Positions 1 to 8,364 of a stretch of 12,261 nucleotides of DNA are shown one piece after another. The DNA lies in assembly GCA_023853785.1 (NCBI GenBank), contig JAJIRX010001049.1, forward strand, positions 1 through 12,261. The letters run 5' to 3'. Below the pieces are notes generated by a model, which had not been told where the DNA came from, made no database searches, and worked only from the letters and a program-made list of their open reading frames with translations. Numbering within the stretch: the stretch's first letter is position 1; each line of letters opens with the position of its first letter. Position numbers and translations under genes: made by a program. Source of the stretch: Psilocybe azurescens. Lineage: Eukaryota; Basidiomycota; Agaricomycetes; Agaricales; Agrocybaceae.

Positions 1-996
1 AAATGCACCAAATGCATGTAACGCGATATATTGAGAAACTGAGACATGCCAATACGAAAAAGTCGGGTAAGATCTTCTCCCGGGCCAAATGTAATGAATC
101 AGTAAAACGTCAAGTAAGATTGTACCTTCACAAAAGGTCTTGAATTATGTGCAGATATATAAAGGCATTCAAATTTTTATCTGCTATAGATGTTTGCCTC
201 AGATACACTGACACCAACGCAGGAACACTCATTAAATCAGGCAGTGGTACGCAAAAATCAAGCAATTGTAGTACTAAAAATACAGGTGGTGATACAATGT
301 AAAAATAGAGAGCGAGACAAAGAATACAAGGCTGAGAACATGGGTGAATGATATACCGAGAGCAATTGCGAGCGGAACTTGAAGATTGAGTAAGAAAGCG
401 AAGCAAGATTCAAAAAGCGAGAGCATGTGCAAATATAATCTACTTAATGTTGCATCAGATTGGTTGAGCGGCCCATCTTATTTTGCCCCCTCTGCCACTC
501 TCGCTTGTTCCCACAGCACCGCTCCAATGCCACTCATGCTGCCCATATCCTATATTTGTGTTTCTGCTCTACCCTCTTTCATACTACAAACCCACCAAAT
601 AAAACACGCAGTAAAGCGTTCAAATATCATCTCCTTTGCTTTACATCTTCCGTCCTCCACCTTAGTTGGCGCATAAGTTGATTTTTAAATAAGTAAGGCG
701 TGTATTTAATTTACCATCCCCTCGCGTGCCGAGAGTCTCAGCAACTCGAGGCGTCCCATTACAGTTTCTTTTATCTTTTATTAACTGCTCTCTTTCGCTT
801 CCATATGCAGGCGCCTTTTGTTCAAGAATTAAACCTTTTCATCGTCCTGTTCTCTTCTCATAATTTGCTTTTCTTTGATTGAGCCTTTATTCATTCTGCG
901 TTCTTCTTTCTACTAATCAATACAAGCCGCTTGTCGGAGACTTTTTATGTGCAACGGCAGCTCTTACCCCCTTACTCCATTCTTCTAAGTTAATAT
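1..996. other. intergenic region, no supported gene
   Basis: No gene is recognisable here. Open frames of 60-96 codons occur on both strands (for example 128-406 minus, 386-676 and 460-681 plus), but they overlap in conflicting frames, have no recognisable motif and are the length expected by chance. From about 460 onward the + strand becomes rich in C and T, a composition common near transcript ends and promoters in basidiomycetes. The stretch could therefore be untranslated or promoter DNA of something outside the window. No tRNA-like or rRNA-like segment was seen. Confidence 0.5.
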
Positions 997-1200
997 CGAC
1001 GGAGCTGGACTCTATTCCGTGCATGTGTCGGATGCTGCTTTACTAAAAATGTTTATTCTTTCTCTTTGCTTGATGGCTTATAACCTTTTTGTTGTCATCC
1101 TTGTATTCATTCCTGTAAAATACTTGTACCTGCTCCTTAATTAACACGAAAACAGTAAGAATTTGAACTCGCCCAAGTAAATAACTGGAATAATCATGAT

Positions 1201-1221
1201 TGATATATTACTGATATATTA
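1201..1221. repeat. short tandem repeat, TGATATATTA twice
   Basis: The decamer TGATATATTA occurs at 1201-1210 and 1212-1221, separated by one C. It lies in AT-rich DNA at the edge of a pyrimidine-rich block. No function can be assigned. Confidence 0.6.
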
Positions 1222-1312
1222 ATGCCTCGACAATGCCGACACCAACTACCGAGGGCACCCTAACGTCCTCACACGCTTGACACGGTACCTGTCTTTACCC
1301 ACAACCTCACGG

Positions 1313-1327
1313 CACCACCACCACCAC
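1313..1327. repeat. (CAC)5 microsatellite
   Basis: Five uninterrupted CAC units lie inside the left copy of the putative direct repeat. The other copy does not have the tract at the matching place, so it would be a later local expansion. Confidence 0.7.
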
Positions 1328-1533
1328 AGCCCCATTCCCTTCCTTAAATTACGCGCGCTGGGTCTCTGTACGCCCGCCATATATCTCTTACCTACCATGC
1401 GGTGCACCCACGATCTGGATATCGTCATCATTATTCCACCCACACTCACGCACGTACTAATACCACCACTGGCCTCCCACCATCTTGCGGTGCCTGTTCT
1501 CTGTGAGGTAACAATTCCCTTTCGGGACCGACG

Positions 1534-3050
1534 GTCCGCGGATTAGAATTTGTTGGAGACACACGAAAAATTCGATGCGTGCAATATGAACTTTGAGGCA
1601 AGGTTGGTGAGAAGAGGCTGGGAAGACTCAAATTTTCAGATGGTCTTGTGAGTTTTAAATCGCTATGTGGCGTCGTCTTTGCAGTTCAAGGAGTCGTGAC
1701 TCAAGGTACCAGTCATCTGAATGCCTGTATCAAATATGTTGTTCTGGCCTCGATGTCTAGCGACCCACAGTCCCACCCCACCGGTCCCATAGGTAGTAAG
1801 TGATCCAATACGGCTAATTCCCCACAGAAACATATTCACCTCTAATTTCTCGGTGACGACTATACCCACCGCTATGCTTTCGACCTCGTCTCCATCGTCA
1901 CCTCTCCATGCGGTGTGTTTTCAGTCCTCAACATCCAGAGTGACCTCCGCGTCAGCAACTCCAAGAACTTCAAGTGAAGCGTGTACATCGCTATCAACTC
2001 CGTTAGTTCCCTTTGTTATTGGCACAGGAACTGCAATTTTGACGCTCTTTTGCATATATCGACACTGAGCTTTCCACAGTTTGTTTTATCTTAATTATCT
2101 CATTTTCTCCGACGTATACTAAAGTCACATTTGCATACTTTCAATTTCCAATGGCAAAAGTGTTAAAAGGCCACGGCTCAGGGCCTAGGTGCACAAAACA
2201 CTGGCGATGAGGCATCAAATTTCACAGTCATTCTAGAACGGATGGATATCGCTCGAGGCAGCCTGGACTTGATTAACAATAGTTTTCTTCTGTTTGACGT
2301 GTTTTTGTAGCGACTCTGTTTGGACACGGGGAGTGTGCTACCTACGAGGAACAATTAAAACGCATCTTGTTTCTGATATGCACGTTCTTCCTTTACTTGT
2401 CAGTGGTTTCAACCATACTAGCATGCAGTCTGATTAACAGAGCCAATGACATAACATGCGCGCTGTCTGAAACCTGCCAGAAGGATGACAACTTGTCTTG
2501 CATTTTCAGAGTATAGTATTCGTTATAAAGCTTATGAACAATTATGACATCCCAGTGGAGCTGGTATCCGCTGCTCGTGTGTTTTGAAATTTGGAATCTA
2601 TTTTATTTGTTCATAATGAGCCACTCCTCCGTTTTCGGTAGATTTCTCCTGAACCACCTGAGTTCAATTCGAGTGCCCAGATTCCTTGTGTTCGGATGCG
2701 GGCAAGGTATGATCGTACATTCCGAGGTGGTCAGTAATTATATACAAGATGATTTCGTGGATGCCACGGATTCTGCTATGGAGACTCCCATATTCTCCCA
2801 TATTGAACTTTGTCTTATCGTGTTCCCAGATGTAAATACATCCTTGCTTACGGACAAGAGATGCCCACGGTCGTTATCATTTATCAAAGGTCCTATATTT
2901 CCCTCATTGGCTCGGCAAAGCTCTTACAAGCCACAAAGTCAACCTTATTTGCTAATTGTGACTTGACAATCAGAAAGCTATGACCGGGGTTATTCTCATT
3001 ATCCTCCACGATTACGTGTCATTTTAATCGTTAAACACCTTTGGTTTTGA
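1534..3050. other. intergenic region, no supported gene
   Basis: Two open stretches were examined. One at 1829-2068 (+) reads as a Ser/Thr-rich segment followed by about 19 hydrophobic residues and a short basic end; this resembles the tail of a single-pass membrane protein, but no well-spliced upstream exon could be joined in frame. The other, 2544-2966 (+), is a 140-codon ATG-started frame with no recognisable motif and no flanking intron signals. A frame of that length is expected about once by chance in a window of this size. I therefore leave the stretch as non-coding or unresolved. Confidence 0.4.
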
Positions 3051-3920
3051 TTCGCTTTGACGTTGTTTGTGCCGCGTATATCCAACTTGTTCATCCGCAT
3101 TGATGACGATGACGTCACTAGCACGAACTTCGTCTCTTGGACTGCGATTGTGGCCCCGGATTCGAAGCTCGAAGTATTGTCGTGGATCTGGCATTCGCAT
3201 CGCTGGTTTTTCGAATCAGAGCTCAAATATCTTTAGCTGCTTGCTCGTCGTCGAGGAGGACGAAGATTCAACCACCACCATGGATGGCGATTCCGACCAC
3301 GTCTCTCCGTTTTCAACAGCACGCTCTCCTATGCCGAGCGCAGATGGCGCACTGAAGAGCTCGAAGTGCAAGACACGCGCCTCGTGATCCGGCTGAAAAT
3401 ATTTTTGAGGCTACAGGGTGTGCAGGAGGCGGAATCCGATGTGCAGTTCTTCGAGGGGTCGCGTAGTGGATGTGCAGCAGATGAAGAGCAGCCAAGAGAA
3501 CAAGAGGAGGACGAGAATGAAAATGAAGATTGCTCGGGCGACAAGAACCCACACCTTTTATCGTCTCCACTGAGCGACCAGCTCATGTACCCGCCCACCC
3601 TGTCCGATATCCCTCCATTATTCTCCCCCGAACCCGTGTCTGCCTCCAGATCGATACGCCAGCGCTGCTCTGTGCTGCTCAAGTCGTACATGATCGCGCT
3701 CCTGCTCATGAAGCACCGTGTAAGGCCTGCGTGCAAGGGATTCGAAGGCGTCGGGCCAGGTAGCTGCAATGGGAAACAAGGATTAGGGAGAGCTTTGAGG
3801 AGCGGGCTGAGGATGTGTGCATGGACTACTGACGAGGATAGCGAGGGTTGGGTGCAGGTGATGGAAGAGGAATATCACCCGTCGTCGGTTGCGGATTTCT
3901 ATGCTGGGATAGATTATTGA
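3051..3920 (+). CDS. uncharacterised protein, probable 3' part of a gene (exon structure unresolved)
   Basis: I do not recognise this protein. One reading frame is open from 3051 to 3233, interrupted by a TAG at 3234-3236, then open again from 3237 to the TGA at 3918-3920. The region is visibly more GC-rich than its flanks, which fits coding DNA in this genome. The second stretch encodes an acidic Glu/Asp/Asn-rich segment (about 3478-3540), a Ser/Pro-rich segment, a basic and hydrophobic segment (about 3650-3720) and an acidic, aromatic C-terminus ending in GIDY. An intron at about 3206-3319 (114 bp, a multiple of three) would remove the stop; its acceptor TTTTCAACAG is good but its donor GGTTTTT is weak. 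No in-frame ATG precedes it, so the start is unknown. A Kozak-like ACCACCATGG at 3280 is in another frame. The downstream DNA is T-rich, consistent with a 3' untranslated region. No function is assigned. Confidence 0.4.
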
Positions 3921-4278
3921 GGGCTTTGGGTGTGGATTCGGGTGATGATTTATGCGTGCGTTGTATGCTTTTTGAACGGGGATGGATTTCCGAGGTTTTG
4001 GTATTTGCTTTCTTTATGTTCACGTTCGCATTCTCTACTCTCACTTATTCGTCCCTCGTGCCAGTCCCTTTATTGTGTCCCTTCCGACACCGAACACCGG
4101 ACATCCCACCTTCCCTCTGCGCTTTCACTTTGCTCTCAAATTCCCGTTTTTTAAGTTCAAACTTAAATTCTTACGCCTTCCATTTTCTTCCTTCCATTTA
4201 TTTCCTCACTGCCTATTTTCCCACTTCCTTTCACATTCATCTTCGACTTCAATTTCATGTTCACTTTTCTTTTTCTAC
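3921..4278. other. pyrimidine-rich region downstream of 3920, probable 3' UTR or spacer
   Basis: The + strand is dominated by C and T from about 4010. Long frames here (for example 3848-4327) translate to Phe/Leu/Ser/His-rich strings, which is what C/T-rich DNA gives in any frame, so I do not call genes. The position just after the 3920 stop suggests a 3' untranslated region followed by spacer. Confidence 0.4.
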
Positions 4279-4869
4279 CGACGGAGTTTTAGTCGAATGC
4301 TGGGGTGCTTCATATTTTTTTCAATAGCTGGCTAGTGACCCCTTTACGATAATGATTTTACTTTTATTTATGGATTTGTATTCTAGTACGCCACCCGAAA
4401 ACTCGAAAAGAAGAAATACCGAACAAATAAAACGACTGCAACAACTCCTCCTCCGACTGATGCCCTATCGATGTCTTGGTGTCTCGACGACGCTGAAGAT
4501 ACCCTACATTCTACGCCTGCCCAGCCCACACCTATACGCTTGACGCGACACACATACCCCCATCCTCATGTTTAGCTTAACCCCGCACAAAACCCACCCA
4601 CCACACACTAAAAACCCCACCGTTAGGACTTTATTGGATTCGAGCGCACTGTGGGTCTATTATACCTCCTTCCCACATTCCCACCTACGCTTTAACTACG
4701 CCTCAGCTTACGCGCTACGCGCTCCACACGATCTGGATATCACGACATTATTTCACCATATGCATGCCACGCACCATCCTACCCATTTGTCATGCTCTCT
4801 CTCTTGTCTCCTGCGCTCGATCTTGGCTCTTGATAAGGTGACGATCTCATCCAGGAGCTAGGACCGACG
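4279..4869 (+). repeat. right copy of a putative diverged direct repeat
   Basis: This is the partner of 997-1533, with the same anchors in the same order and an average offset near 3.3 kb. The strongest single match is the exact 15-mer CACGATCTGGATATC at 4727-4741, and GGACCGACG at 4861-4869 closes the collinear block. No transposase, terminal repeat or target-site duplication was seen, so a segmental duplication is more likely than a mobile element. The frames at 4352-4543 and 4568-4861 show no recognisable protein. Confidence 0.4.
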
Positions 4870-5162
4870 CCGGTTGGGCTCGAGGGAACATGACGACGAT
4901 GATATTATTAAGCAAATTCAATGATAATAAAGACCCCACCCACATCCTTACATACAGGTAGGCAGGTAACAGACGAGACGAGAAATGACACGAGCTTTTG
5001 TTTTTCGTACTGGTACTGGTGCTGGTACTGTAGATAAAATACACACATATCCATATGACATAGCTAGTATGAGTTTTGGGTTTTGAATACCTTTAGCACG
5101 TTAACGCCACAGTACCCCCAAGTGTACCCGTGTGCCTAAACTATGTATTCTCGTATGGCTGA
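4870..5162. other. spacer downstream of the STAND fragment
   Basis: This lies 3' of the minus-strand STAND fragment and would hold its 3' untranslated region and polyadenylation site. On the minus strand it is AT-rich. No gene is supported; the minus frame 5044-4847 is Ser/Thr-rich only because it reads through the TACTGG repeat. Confidence 0.4.
5008..5031. repeat. imperfect TACTGG hexamer repeat, four units
   Basis: The units read TACTGG, TACTGG, TGCTGG and TACTGT. This is a short microsatellite about 130 bp beyond the stop codon of the STAND fragment. No function is evident. Confidence 0.6.
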
Positions 5163-6250
5163 TCACTGTTGCCCGGTGGGCTCCTGCACATCCTCGTCGC
5201 TCGAAAGAATGGATTCATCGACGTAAAAAGTTCGCCGCGTATCTCCACCATCATCTAAATCATCGGCTGTGAAACAGTTACCAACATTGTTACTTGGATG
5301 TTGTGTCCAGGTAATGGTGATTTTAAACGGTGCAGGACTTGACTGTGTGAAATGGTTGCAGACTGCTGTAAACAAGGTCTGTACCCGATGTCGCATATCG
5401 GTCATTGGTCTTCCTAGATTGAAGGTAAGATTATGTTGGCCGAGCTTATGGACTAGCTCGGCCGAGTACCCAGCTTGCGAAAACACGAATGCAAAAGCAT
5501 CCCAGATGAAGTTCCACTGTCTGCCGCGTCTTCTTTTAAAGGTATGAGGAAGAATGAACTTTGTCCCATCCCAAGCCCTGACTGAAAACTCCACCGCGAA
5601 CACCGCAGCGGTAGTATGGGTCGATTGATCTACAGCGTGTGGTCCTGCTCGTGACGGGTCATTTAGAAATTCCGTCACCATCTGTAGATAAGGGGTACTA
5701 GTTATGGGACAAACATTACCCAATGCAGGTTGTCGCTGGCCACTGCCCACCTTGATTTGATCGAATGATGCAGAAAAGAAGAAACCTGGCACAAAAGCCG
5801 AGACTTCGGGTGCTGATGGGGATGAAAGAACCCCAATTGTCGGCAGAGAGACTGTTTGATTATATTCGAGTATCCCGCCGGCACAGACGGCACTCCAAAA
5901 GCCAGACAAAGGCTCATGGGAATCAACGCCAGGGATTTGCATAATTTTTGATCTGAGATAGCTCGATGGTAAATTCCTTGATTTGGAGTCGAAAACACTA
6001 TTTCCAATATCTTTAAAAAGCAGACGTACCGGTGTTTGCAGAAATTGCAAAAACATTGCAGGATCACTCACAGAGCTGTAATATTGACCATTCCTTGATG
6101 TGAGAGCATAAGTTCTGAAGTGCTGAACATAGGGCACCTCGAAAACCTTGTTCCGACGAATGGCGTTGTCATGCAGAGGGATTGCCAATCGGAGATGCCT
6201 CAAGAGTGACCGGTAAGCAAGATTTGGCAGAAGTGTCGCTATGTCGAGTG

Positions 6251-6310
6251 CTATATGTGAAATAAACCGAAGCTCAGAAATATATTTGTAAGAGAGCGAT
6301 TAATGCTTAC
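6251..6310 (-). other. spliceosomal intron of the STAND fragment, 60 bp
   Basis: On the minus strand the intron begins GTAAGC and ends CACATATAG. Removing it joins Ala-Ile-Glu to Leu-Asp-Ile-Ala through one split Ser codon (TCA) and keeps the frame into the long C-terminal exon. No clear CTRAC branch site was seen. Confidence 0.7.
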
Positions 6311-6439
6311 ATTCAATGGCGGAAATTCCGAAATGGGCAGCATCATCATGGCTTTTACTGCGATCAATGAAAAACTGATGAGACTGGGTTGGATCGACGA
6401 GGAAATCAGTGAATGATGCATGAAGAAACTTGACGGCTT

Positions 6440-6473
6440 CTTGCTGTCTGAGGCATCTACAACGGACAAGAGG
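6440..6473 (-). other. frameshift site (one base missing) in the STAND fragment
   Basis: Family-like sequence runs in one minus-strand frame down to the Val-Val-Asp codons ending at 6455, then resumes in a second frame at Leu-Arg-Gln-Gln starting at 6452. Two bases (6454-6453) are left between them, so one base appears to be lost. The second frame is closed upstream by a TGA at 6476-6474, which limits the site to this interval. Without a shift the first frame runs on to 6251 and lacks the conserved FLHASF motif. Confidence 0.7.
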
Positions 6474-6843
6474 TCAATGAGGAGGAGCTGAACAGTGCCC
6501 GGGGTAAGTTGCATAAACTTCTCCAGATCATTGACTTCCAGATGCCAGATATAATCATACATATTCTCAGTCAATACAATAGCCACCCCTAGAATTCGCA
6601 AGACAGCCTCGACATCTTCCACTTCAGAAAGAATATTGATATATAGAGCATCAAGTTGCACGTATGGCTTATTGTGGTTGACCGGCAGGAGACCTTGAGT
6701 GACTTTCAGGCGATCGATGGGGTTATGTCGAGGAGAGGACACATATCTGGTGACCGTGGCCGCATGGATGAATTGACCTGACGATTTTGCGACCAAACTT
6801 GTGATATCTTTCCCCGATGGCCATGAATCTGGTTTACGCTACC

Positions 6844-8301
6844 CACGACCTTCGATCGGGGACGTAAAGACGTATTTCCACTCTATTTAAAATCAAATTG
6901 TTGGTAGATCGGTGGGATAGATATTTGACTCGCCTAGGCGCCCATCCAATTGGATATACCTATTCCCTAACCTATATTTATGTGGTTACGAAACATGATA
7001 TATGGGTTTTTAACAATAGACGGACTCGCACGCTCTGATGTCATATTCATACCATCTGAGCTTTAATCTCAGTTCCGCTCCTGATGTCGGTTGCCTGATG
7101 AGTTGGGGACTAATAATAGCTCTGGCCCAATATCTACGTCGTGGAGCATCATTCACGAATGTCCGTCTTCTGTTCCCATCCGTCAATGCTTGCTATCCAC
7201 AAGTCTTCCATCTATATACACCCTCCCATAAGTTTCCCATCGACTCTACGTAAATTTTGTTGCGGTAACTGAATGACGGTGGTCTCTTGAGTCTCCTCTG
7301 CGCGGATGCCACCAAGTATGGGCCGTTAATGTGAAGGCTAGAACGAAGCATGGCGGCATACGAGACAATAGAGCCAGAACTCCGAATATTCCACGACCAC
7401 TGTGTATGTTTTGCTTGTGAACGAGCGGTCACTGGAGCATTATTGAAACTTGATGCGGTGATTGTATATGTATCAGGAGAATTTTGTGCATCTGACACAG
7501 GATAATCGAGCGAGGGTAGTGATGGATCCTCACTTCGGCTAGAACATTAATCCTACGGCAGAATTACGCCATGTCAAAGACTAGAGTTGAGAATTTCGTG
7601 GGATGAGGGTATTTTGAGACAGATGAATGACTCGGATCACATTCGGCATGAGTATAACTAGTACGTACTGCTTTAAACTTCATGGAAGTTTATCGAATGA
7701 TTTACTGACAATGCTATCCAATAATTTTCGCTCAGTGCAGACGGAGCCTTCAAGGAAGTAGATACCAATGTGCCTTCAACATGGAATAAAATTGGAGTAA
7801 TAATCAGGGACATTGATTGCATTCTGTATAAGTGCCGCATCATTGAAGGCGGATTGAATTGGATCATGTAGCCGCTTGGTGTGTCGGGATTATTGATGAG
7901 GATCAACGATCAGTCCTCGATGGCTGGGCATACAAACAGCGATCCGTTGTCCCGCGGCCCTCCGGACTATCAAACTGAGGGTCTATGGTTGAGTGGGCAC
8001 TTTTTGGTAATGATGATGTCCTCTATACTTGATAAACTGGACAAGATAGATGCAGTATCACGGACACAGAGTCCGATAAGTCATATATCCTGTCAGTTTC
8101 TCAGGTCCAGTAAGGCGTATCCACTCACACCCTGCAGTTCTTGCACGCTCAACGATACACTACTGTAACATTCGTTCAATGCACACATCGAAACCCGCGT
8201 CATGACAGTGGCAGGATGATGTGCTGTAGCATCCATGGAAACTGCGAAATCGATTCGATACTAGGATTATCTCGGTGCTATGAATATTGTGGTCGGTAGT
8301 T
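6844..8301. other. intergenic region between divergent genes, no recognised gene
   Basis: Several open frames of 70-100 codons exist on both strands. The longest, 7498-7193 minus, starts only at a GTG, is preceded in frame by a TAA near 7547 and has no motif I recognise. The frame at 7881-8168 (+) and the opposing frames around 7673-7906 likewise show nothing family-specific. I searched the minus strand for the missing NACHT half of the neighbouring STAND gene (P-loop, aspartate-rich Walker B) and did not find it. The region should contain the promoter of the membrane-protein gene at its right end. Confidence 0.45.
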
Positions 8302-8307
8302 TATATA
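8302..8307 (+). promoter_or_regulatory. TATA-box candidate of the 7TM gene
   Basis: TATATA occurs 58 bp before the ATG at 8365, in the sequence TTTATATACTATGAG. The spacing suits a short 5' leader. It is a single motif without other support. Confidence 0.35.
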
Positions 8308-8364
8308 CTATGAGACCACTCGGTAAATGGTATCTCCTCAACATACCTACAACTTCGATTCACC

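Larger units (their letters stand above)
997..1533 (+). repeat. left copy of a putative diverged direct repeat
   Basis: Four anchors occur in the same order here and at 4279-4869: CGACGGAG (997 and 4279), ACGCTTGAC (1273 and 4536), the 15-mer CACGATCTGGATATC (1409 and 4727) and GGACCGACG (1525 and 4861). Offsets are 3282, 3263, 3318 and 3336, so spacing is kept to within about 75 bp. Between anchors both copies are C/T-rich and share looser matches, such as GGGTCT before the 15-mer. I infer an old segmental duplication with many small indels. Shared pyrimidine-rich composition could inflate the resemblance. Neither copy has a convincing gene; the frame at 1277-1546 is rich in His, Pro and Leu, as expected of translated C/T-rich DNA. 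Confidence 0.4.
5163..6838 (-). pseudogene. 5'-truncated STAND (NACHT-type) NTPase protein, post-NACHT region plus C-terminal domain
   Basis: Fungal STAND proteins are cytoplasmic signal NTPases of the NLR type, linked to non-self recognition. Exon 1 (6838-6311) matches the stretch that follows the NACHT domain in the large Agaricomycete family often labelled nwd2-like: WPSGKDI at residues 6-12, KSSGQFIHAATV at 18-29, YVSSPRH at 32-38, LDALY at 62-66, KFLHASFTDFLVDP near 137-150 and FFIDRSKSH near 156-164. A 60-bp intron (6310-6251, donor GTAAGC, acceptor ATAG) splits a codon. Exon 2 (6250-5163) adds about 362 residues of no fold I recognise, without WD40, ankyrin or TPR repeats, ending in an acidic tail. 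Lesions: an in-frame TAG at 6841-6839 directly before the homology, and a one-base deficit between 6473 and 6440. No P-loop or Walker B segment was found upstream to 8300, so the NTPase domain is absent. Corrected length would be about 538 residues. The family assignment is firm; pseudogene status is likely unless the lesions are assembly errors. Confidence 0.7.

Noticed and set aside
2544..2966. 140-codon plus-strand ATG frame
   Set aside because: No motif, no splice context and AT-leaning composition. One frame of this length is expected by chance in a window of this size.
3329..3769. 146-codon minus-strand frame, Ser-rich
   Set aside because: It lies opposite the more plausible plus-strand frame, and its Ser runs are the antisense of the Glu/Asp-rich tract. 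The T-rich stretch after 3920 also fits a plus-strand gene.
3848..4327. 159-codon plus-strand frame with many Phe, Leu and Ser
   Set aside because: The composition is simply translated pyrimidine-rich DNA; several overlapping frames here look alike.
5702..6067. 121-codon minus-strand frame
   Set aside because: It is a shadow of the STAND C-terminal exon, which is open over a much longer span in another frame.
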